Source: Candidatus Margulisiibacteriota bacterium (GTDB lineage Bacteria; Margulisbacteria; Termititenacia; Termititenacales; Termititenacaceae). Taken from it: a stretch of 21,406 nucleotides of DNA. Both the position numbers and the translations under genes were made by a program. Location: the NCBI GenBank assembly GCA_031267055.1, contig JAIRZV010000153.1:1-21406 (forward strand), given 5' to 3'. Below the pieces are notes generated by a model. That model was not told the origin of the DNA, did no database searches, and saw nothing but the letters and a program-made list of their open reading frames with translations. The first letter of the stretch is position 1. The number at the start of each line of letters is the position of its first letter. Of this stretch, positions 18,001 to 21,406 are shown piece by piece.

Positions 18001-20386
18001 CTTCGCCGGTATACACGCCATCCGTCTGTTTTAGCAGCGGCATTTTGAGAGAATACTTTACGCCGGACTGCGCCCCGTGTTTTCTGATCTCCGCGGCGTG
18101 AAGCGCTTGCTGCTCTTCCAGCTCCAGCAAATATTGCTGCAGATTGGCCTGACGCGCGGACAAAGAGCCGCTGTTCAGGTCGTATTTGCTTACTTTTTCG
18201 CGCAGGTCGCTTATTTCTCCTTTTCTTTGCGCTATATAGGCGTCTTCTATCGCGTTCGTGTCATGAGCCTTGATCAGCTCATCCAGAGCATAGAGTTGGT
18301 CGGTCACGCGGGCGATCGCGCGAAAAGCTTGCGGACTTTTTTCGAAGCCTAATTGCGCCAGAATATGCGAGTACACTTCCTTGGCCAGTCTGTCGTACGC
18401 GGCGCGGGCTTCCTTGATCTTACCGGCCTTAACCAAACCGACTATACCTGCGGGATCTATTTTTCCATCCGACTTTGGCAGATGCTGGTAAATAAGCGTC
18501 GTTTCGGTGAAGGTCAGGGGCCAGGTGGGATAAATGGTGACAGGTAAGGAAACTTCGCCGTCATTTCTTAATTCATTAGTCTTGGTAACGATAGTAGTAT
18601 TTACTTGCGCAAAAACAGTGCGCGCGCCAACAGTTTTACCATTTATTCCTACATAAGGCACATGCCTCACTTCAACACCATTCCAGGTCATTTTTGTAAG
18701 TGTACCCCACACTTCACGTTCATTTTGAGGATTGACCACATCAAAAATACCGCTGTTATCGTTCCGTAGTCGTAATTTTCCAGCATCAGAACTCAGTTTT
18801 TCAAGATTATAACTACTATATTCTGCCATAACTTCAATACGGGCATCGTTATACCTGATAGTCTGTCTCAATCTATCATCTACTATTTGTATTGTTGTTG
18901 GTTTTTCGTTTCCAATGTGCCCTTTAATATTTTCTATAGCAAGTTGATAATCCCCCACTGTATAAATAGTTTCTCCTATAAGTTGAGAGTCTCCATTTTT
19001 ATGAGGAATAACGGTTTTTCCCTGTTCCTTAGTAAAAGTCCAAATCTTAAGTTCTCCTACTATATTTTTTAGTAACAGCAGGTAGTGTTCCTGCGTAGTA
19101 TTCACAGGATTGTAGCCATTTATTAACGTTGCGAACGCTTCTTCATTCCAATAAAAATGATTCGCATTTTCTTCGTCTTTATAATCCCCTTGTGGGACAA
19201 TTGAAGGGATCAGCGGAATCAACATATTTATTGTTGCTTCAGTCACACCAAGCTTCTGCATGGCCAATCTGGCTATGTATCTTAAATAAACCACAGCCCT
19301 CTTAGCGCTTAAATCCGCATCATCTCCCAGGTAATCGGCATCTACCGCACTATTTGACGGCTGAACATTTATAGTGGGGAAAATTTTATCCAACCTCATC
19401 TCGGAAAAATCAGGCAGAGCCCACTCTTGTTCCAGAACATTAGCCACACTAGCTAGCCAAGCAGATATCATCGCAGGAGTAATATCAGGACCCCAAAGAT
19501 ACGAATTGTCTTCAAGCCTTGGTGGTAAACCCAACTGTAATTTTTTATCGTATATATTTACTGCTTCATACCGATAGTTGCTACCAGGCACTTGTACAGG
19601 TTCATCTGTTGTGCCTTCCGGCCGCGTCGCATACTCCAGCGGAGCAGTGTTTTCCGGCACAGTGACATCATTATTAGCGGCAAAAACTCCTTTGAAATTA
19701 GGAATATCCTCACCCAAAGTTTCCAAGCTCATTTCGTATTCGAGCCGGCCGCCCGACGCATAAGAAATATTGATCTTCCGTCTCTCTGCTTCAGCCCCGG
19801 AAAGGCCAAGATTGGGCTTACCCGTATTCGCAATTTCTTCAACGTAAGCGCTTTGGTTTGACGCGCGTATCTCTTTTAGAAAAGGAAAAGTATCTGTCAG
19901 CCAGTCAAAAGTCAACGGCATAGAAACCAAATCTTTGCGATTATTTTCCGTGTCTACGATTTGGCGCGCTCCGGTCGGCGGCGTCTGCATTTCATACAAT
20001 TTACTCAAAGCGACCAGCAGCGTCCCTAAAACTTTATGGCCATGAACCGAGGCTTCACTGTCATTACTAATTTTCGGATCGCCATTCTGTATTTCGTTAT
20101 AAATCTCCTCCACCAGAGCTTTGACCGCCGCATCTTGAGAGCTGGCAAAAATTTCTGCCAGCGTGCCGGCATCGATTTCATTATTCTCAATTCTTAAACA
20201 CAAATCCTTGCGCAACAAATTTTTATTCGTCTCAAACTCTCCAGGATTAATATAAGCGTCCACATTAGTGAAAGTTTTAGCTTCGCCGTTAGCCAGTTGC
20301 GACCTTGTCGAATTATTCGGCACCTGCCATAGTCTAATGCTATTGTCAAATCCGCTCACATTTTCTGTATATAAATGTCTAGCCAC
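12089..20386 (-). CDS. Giant 2765-residue surface protein with C-terminal beta-barrel and internal helical repeats
   Basis: Uninterrupted from a GTG at 20386 (GAAAGGG 9 nt upstream) to TAA at 12089. An in-frame TAA lies three codons before the GTG, so no N-terminal extension is possible in this frame. No family recognised. Visible parts: a mixed alpha/beta N-terminus without any signal peptide (MARHLYTENVSGFDNSIRLW); a coiled-coil stretch near 712-770; long helical, charged segments to about 1400; an acidic, Lys/Glu-rich linker near 1400-1420; a strand-rich segment near 1500-1690; five degenerate repeats at about 1834-2242; a further beta-sandwich-like part; and a predicted outer-membrane barrel at about 2511-2765 ending in the C-terminal Phe typical of such barrels (GIFWRMRF). 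The barrel argues for outer-membrane location, which conflicts with the missing signal peptide. It is upstream of, and codirectional with, the exoprotein gene. Function is unknown; adhesion or surface-layer roles are guesses. Confidence 0.85.
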   Translation of the reverse strand: MARHLYTENVSGFDNSIRLWQVPNNSTRSQLANGEAKTFTNVDAYINPGEFETNKNLLRKDLCLRIENNEIDAGTLAEIFASSQDAAVKALVEEIYNEIQNGDPKISNDSEASVHGHKVLGTLLVALSKLYEMQTPPTGARQIVDTENNRKDLVSMPLTFDWLTDTFPFLKEIRASNQSAYVEEIANTGKPNLGLSGAEAERRKINISYASGGRLEYEMSLETLGEDIPNFKGVFAANNDVTVPENTAPLEYATRPEGTTDEPVQVPGSNYRYEAVNIYDKKLQLGLPPRLEDNSYLWGPDITPAMISAWLASVANVLEQEWALPDFSEMRLDKIFPTINVQPSNSAVDADYLGDDADLSAKRAVVYLRYIARLAMQKLGVTEATINMLIPLIPSIVPQGDYKDEENANHFYWNEEAFATLINGYNPVNTTQEHYLLLLKNIVGELKIWTFTKEQGKTVIPHKNGDSQLIGETIYTVGDYQLAIENIKGHIGNEKPTTIQIVDDRLRQTIRYNDARIEVMAEYSSYNLEKLSSDAGKLRLRNDNSGIFDVVNPQNEREVWGTLTKMTWNGVEVRHVPYVGINGKTVGARTVFAQVNTTIVTKTNELRNDGEVSLPVTIYPTWPLTFTETTLIYQHLPKSDGKIDPAGIVGLVKAGKIKEARAAYDRLAKEVYSHILAQLGFEKSPQAFRAIARVTDQLYALDELIKAHDTNAIEDAYIAQRKGEISDLREKVSKYDLNSGSLSARQANLQQYLLELEEQQALHAAEIRKHGAQSGVKYSLKMPLLKQTDGVYTGEERDEDGDRDIDIIARFDISTARTTGMINADTALDDEIARVRQLLCGYGAAADAQNYLRDAFSVATAEELSVLHGLAQKLKAERVAQDAAARNDETYQPQITEETKKFWLSLLLAQLSAADTPENWLTPADRALVENLAKELNVTQAVTDVVVSAGADSVAHVFAVQENVETAKALLRDGLVQEVANDIKDYYVLNGRSPEYQTIESWVTERLNGSGLRGALQTVVADNKKLQEAYPQPDVETANALGIILAEKARLVFENTNVMPAKIECYPGNQDEMLDLATAALEALLGSDTDTAQQNNKALGGLIAYNAELARVLGGMVVEFGKQLNADSEELDVVKYLDLMKATDPEAERKLYGASEGIDLKTRSQDWGEIDRAYHSIVPPDGTDPRITAMHNNFEPLQKALSELSSVDPERLRTDQEYYDEIRRQYQKAYDLLRGAENELPSYATPVEGVPSDKGVFGHLTDEDLRPARTEPAELLREVQTGRAAEDGVNRPLQIAIFPLLDEVLEEKRVARNTAIVAEHDRRLAKWLTENPDTITNDPKIIEADVQKKHQAAADIMTEIFAEKVAEWQTERDEKSTDFTEYRNERELTPYPLYFGGKMPELPETEDKEEETEKKDDQVFPNGGLQDRHIAWKLSANADKYNLDNYKYSSNDPVDHEDHGLSKMLNFGHTLNPNSSKQIKDTASPKLAEFWATVDKVKEDTSRNMQEQGYTDEEITNTLTLIQHTAERLLPKKVGQSFFDNTVVQLNGVFNDEKSGVSASFANKYDILGLRYENFLSQNDVAENTDFTGGYNVHADMVGYPPFLSWQFDDRSYFRVGVKTGFDHVHKEYLIHEWVFIVRRLKIEDGQVVRAGETPILKEEEIDKILDNIEGLSDDDKQKYKNQLRSENKQSYPGAPHQIIAAIRKAGASEADVAAVLAGFPKKGSNPPAETNWVTISKEDAEFYETNNLFYKIILNDLTFGEPDDPPVYLGTGLSESEAKESIEDHINAKLGRPVGSELTTEEKAKAQEYLEESESGAKLGNIKESSAGNKFTGVDKAAVVALIKAAIIAFCNKNTITQLYDPDTQEMLTLDAGAQKYADAYYTEMETQGKLEQSGAAVLFKPGTQSLSATETSLAGDTATNNAKTRAIAALKSRIAQAVADFAATNNITGYKNSDGTPTTQAESLAENIYNDPQLATTITETHTLTVAVGSGTTTALGSDVAAARNNIITALKSVITTYCTNNGITNVAGYTSPAAAAQDLAEYYFDTILTAAQKTLIMSNWSVDFDPDSTDLTGSEYGSFADAEAALKSSLKAVLKSFCDSQNPQIPTSGAGSVDLDALVDDHYNNNKSTGSVDVDLFPASGDSAYQASGTIDAGRVTAMIYNLSSDTNGTLSESVPTGQPATAANLAATKNLLLGRIDTEAAKVKTTASDSSDTFTSMKDDWKQDSNINTISTNYFDDTTEITKIITCSGGGSMSAIFPSSVVPANCRVDCVLKTKAGATYTMSELETLQLAIVTRDSNNSIVNIQIGLNLGEGDYTLEYTLVSTAGETIYNADFINQPFKIRTGFNGIEAVVGVEGTLESPTTPPPPTSKKPYRITGYKVANYKVERKVSINSPKVKGIDSSSLSGTAAGATYSVPAPDLTSALQSAVAAVSNFGLEVVSSSVSVPGFDENGITTDIVYNVPELPISFTEEYQAPEQTVELQEYRWYEPVVEETKQPVDVEKGSDKTSLWFGIVPEFKLDMTESVKVRDKNGGLVTIRRGWILEAAAELLAGWISLKETYRVVNEDNAEEMLALLRKQKPGKFDDVNEQQWDLAYKLAFSMLYQFSEDNYLGVEMQVDRQLTNDPHTGHDFEGFYKPQDIAFTLSGGWKPNGFLSFNPKFTYALNFADRGVSQGMQLELPFSFRLTENLTFTPAYEQHFDNLGSKDWMTRGTLRAGISWRFLENWTLQVGLHGYGQHNNSSNQSFRLGGGVDAGIFWRMRF
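13660..14886 (-). repeat. Five degenerate repeats of about 80 residues within the giant protein
   Basis: Each unit opens with a helix of the type ALKSxIxxxC followed by a turn: ALIKAAIIAFCNKNTIT, ALKSRIAQAVADFAATNNIT, ALKSVITTYCTNNGIT, SLKAVLKSFCDSQNPQIP, and a weaker fifth near LLLGRIDTEAAKV. About 25 residues later each has a second helix with a Y/N motif: KYADAYYTEM, SLAENIYNDP, DLAEYYFDTI, ALVDDHYNNN, ISTNYFDDTT. Ser/Thr/Gly-rich spacers separate the units. Boundaries are approximate because divergence is high. I do not know a named repeat family that matches. Confidence 0.65.
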
Positions 20387-20829
20387 AATATTTTACCCTT
20401 TCATAACTTTCTATATATCTATCGTAACTACTTTCAAAGTGTTGCAAATTTTTTGCTGCCCTTTCTCTTTAGCTTTCGATCTCGTCTTTCTCCTATTAAT
20501 TTATCGCAACTTACTTTAAATCGTTGCATCGATTATTTTTGTTGCATTTTCTATAGATATCGGAGGCAATGCCCTAAAAACTTGCATCACCTAAAAGGAT
20601 ATAATTTTTAATCTTGCCGGAAAAAACATACACCGGCATAACCGACCGATAGCCACTTCATAGCGCTAGTATTTAGTAATACTTTACACATCGATTCTAA
20701 TCGATTCTTCTTTGGAGTGTCAAGGAGTCGTAGATGCGTTGAGCGAACAAATCCTACTATTATGGTACGACTGGGCGCGGTTTTCTATGCGCACCCAGGA
20801 GTACCTGCCACAGGGTGGCAGGTATATTT
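20387..20829. other. AT-rich regulatory intergenic region between giant gene and second lipoprotein gene
   Basis: No convincing protein gene. It holds, left to right: the giant gene promoter; GTTGCA at 20441, 20523 and 20541 plus a related CGCAAC at 20505; a perfect inverted repeat AGTATT-TAGT-AATACT (20668-20683); a tandem 10-bp direct repeat ATCGATTCTA/ATCGATTCTT (20690-20709); and hairpins leading into the terminator. A consensus TATAAT on the plus strand at 20600-20605 lacks a matching -35. The short repeats look like operator sites for one or more regulators (inference). Confidence 0.5.
20410..20437 (-). promoter_or_regulatory. Candidate sigma-70-type promoter of the giant gene
   Basis: The minus strand carries TTGAAA (20437-20432), a 16-bp spacer, then TATAGA (20415-20410). 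The implied start near 20403 leaves a very short leader that just includes the GAAAGGG ribosome site before the GTG at 20386. The match is reasonable but the region is AT-rich, so chance is possible. Confidence 0.45.
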
Positions 20830-20832
20830 TTT
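20726..20832 (+). ncRNA. Candidate structured small RNA or regulatory leader ending in a terminator
   Basis: Three successive stems are visible on the plus strand: AGTCGTA (20726-20732) with TACGACT (20766-20772); CTGGG plus CGC (20771-20778) with GCG plus CCCAG (20789-20798, two-base bulge); and the terminator hairpin at 20802-20824 followed by a U-run. The first two stems share two bases, so they compete slightly. There is no plus-strand protein gene upstream that the terminator could serve. It may be a small RNA or an attenuated leader for the lipoprotein gene at 20883. I could not match it to 6S RNA, SRP RNA, tmRNA, T-box or common riboswitches. The 5' end is not defined. Confidence 0.4.
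20802..20832 (+). terminator. Strong rho-independent terminator upstream of second lipoprotein gene
   Basis: A perfect 10-bp stem TACCTGCCAC / GTGGCAGGTA with a 3-nt AGG loop, then TA and six T. It works on the plus strand only; the minus strand has no T-run after the stem. It is absent from the equivalent place before the first lipoprotein gene. Confidence 0.85.
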
Positions 20833-20972
20833 GAAAAAACTGGGTATACATCTGTCAACAAAGTTATAGAGGGAGTAAGCTCATGAAAACGAAAAAATAT
20901 ATACTAGGAATTATTTTGGCGGCGCTGATCTTAGGCGGCTGCGGCACTACAGTCGGAGACTCGCTAGGCGAT
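20830..20972 (+). repeat. Conserved leader and signal-peptide block, copy 2 (matches 6292-6434)
   Basis: Second copy of the 143-bp block, 14538 bp to the right of the first and in the same orientation. The left edge of the match coincides with the T-run of the terminator at 20802-20832. Confidence 0.93.
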
Positions 20973-21275
20973 TCGCCAGTCGAACCACCGAAAGAAGTCA
21001 CCGGTTATCCCGTATCCACGTTGCTGAGTCACGAGGAAAACACTGCCAAAAGCGTTGTAAAGATAATCGGCAACGTCAACTGTGTGGAGCCGCTGGCTCT
21101 GGTCGTAGTGTCTGAATTAAATGGACAAGAACTAGGCCGTGCGCAAGCAGATGCCGGTGGCAGCTTTATAGTAAAGATTGTTGATACAGCGGAAAACCGT
21201 ATTGTGGTAAGAGCACAAGGTCTAGATAAAGCCTTGAGTTATCCCACATATTACAGCATAAAGTGGCCGTTCTAA
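20883..21275 (+). CDS. Small surface lipoprotein, diverged paralogue of 6345-6740 (copy 2)
   Basis: A 130-residue protein. The signal peptide, lipobox LGGC (Cys20) and TTVGDSLGD tether are the same as in copy 1 apart from one Val-to-Ala change. The mature domain is homologous but strongly diverged: shared positions include PV near the tether, CxEP, LG, GSFxxKI, VVRAQ, SYPxY and a C-terminal Phe, and it ends SIKWPF. No family recognised. The ribosome site GAGGGAG lies 7 nt before the ATG. Again it is convergent with a PorV-SLH gene, this time with 6 bp between stops. A terminator and possible small RNA precede it, unlike copy 1, so the two copies may be controlled differently. Confidence 0.85.
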   Translation: MKTKKYILGIILAALILGGCGTTVGDSLGDSPVEPPKEVTGYPVSTLLSHEENTAKSVVKIIGNVNCVEPLALVVVSELNGQELGRAQADAGGSFIVKIVDTAENRIVVRAQGLDKALSYPTYYSIKWPF

Positions 21276-21281
21276 GTCAAG

Positions 21282-21406
21282 CTAGTCTTCGTAATCAATA
21301 GTCCAACCGTCCTCGTCTTCGACGACAGTCGCGTCATTATTAAGCGGAGCAGCTGGCGGGACAGGTGTCGTTTTCGGCACGGCTGGAGATTCTTCCGCGC
21401 GCAGCT
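21282..21406 (-). CDS. Second PorV-SLH outer-membrane protein gene, 3' end only
   Basis: The last 41 codons plus a TAG stop are present; the rest lies beyond the right edge. The residues (LRAEESPAVPKTTPVPPAAP, then LNND through WTIDYED) are identical to the end of the gene at 6751-8604, with only one synonymous change plus a different stop codon. This shows the cassette restarts here. Whether the barrel and SLH parts are also near-identical cannot be seen. Confidence 0.9.
   Translation of the reverse strand, partial: LRAEESPAVPKTTPVPPAAPLNNDATVVEDEDGWTIDYED
21282..21406. repeat. Duplicate of 6751-6875
   Basis: A 125-bp direct repeat in the same orientation as 6751-6875 at an offset of 14531 bp, with two mismatches by hand count. 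It runs into the window edge, so its full length is unknown. Confidence 0.95.

Noticed and set aside
20375..20611. Small plus-strand open frames in the intergenic region before the second lipoprotein
   Set aside because: No ribosome site, start inside the giant gene, low-complexity Phe/Leu/Tyr-rich translation caused by AT-rich DNA.
20690..20760. tRNA or known riboswitch before the terminator
   Set aside because: No acceptor/T-loop pattern such as GGTTCGAATCC and no match to T-box, c-di-GMP, fluoride or SRP consensus that I could recognise by eye.

Overview
The window looks chromosomal, from a diderm (outer-membrane) bacterium outside the Proteobacteria. The evidence is a PorV/PorQ-like outer-membrane barrel fused to S-layer homology (SLH) domains, a secreted protein with a type IX-like C-terminal sorting domain, OM-type lipoproteins, and a housekeeping order (hpf-secA-prfB) otherwise familiar from Firmicutes, followed by a DUF5693 gene. 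Candidatus Margulisbacteria or a related lineage would fit, but this is a guess from gene content (about 40% sure). No tRNA, rRNA, CRISPR array, transposase or phage gene was seen.

Left block, about 1-6136, minus strand: hpf, secA, prfB and a DUF5693 membrane protein form a compact operon read right to left from an extended -10 promoter just upstream of hpf. prfB needs the classic autoregulatory +1 frameshift at CTT-TGA-C. hpf is unusual in having two tandem copies of its C-terminal dimerisation domain. secA very probably starts at a TTG. A structured palindromic element lies between hpf and secA, and a related one lies just upstream of hpf.

Right block, about 6292-21406: a cell-surface cassette. 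A small lipoprotein gene (+) converges on a minus-strand set made of a PorV-like/SLH outer-membrane protein, a large secreted protein with a C-terminal sorting domain, and a 2765-residue protein ending in a predicted beta-barrel. At the right edge the cassette starts again. A second lipoprotein gene with a near-identical leader and signal peptide but a strongly diverged mature part is followed by the 3' end of a second PorV-SLH gene, whose last 41 residues are identical to the first. The window therefore holds one 14.5-kb unit of what looks like a tandem array of surface-protein cassettes.

Working model (inference): the SLH domains tie the outer membrane to the cell-wall polymer, the PorV-like barrel handles or displays the CTD-bearing exoprotein, and the giant protein and lipoproteins are variable surface components. 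The 496-bp gap at 20387-20882 carries a promoter for the giant gene, short repeated operator-like motifs, and a strong plus-strand terminator with no protein gene upstream of it, which suggests a small RNA or a regulatory leader.
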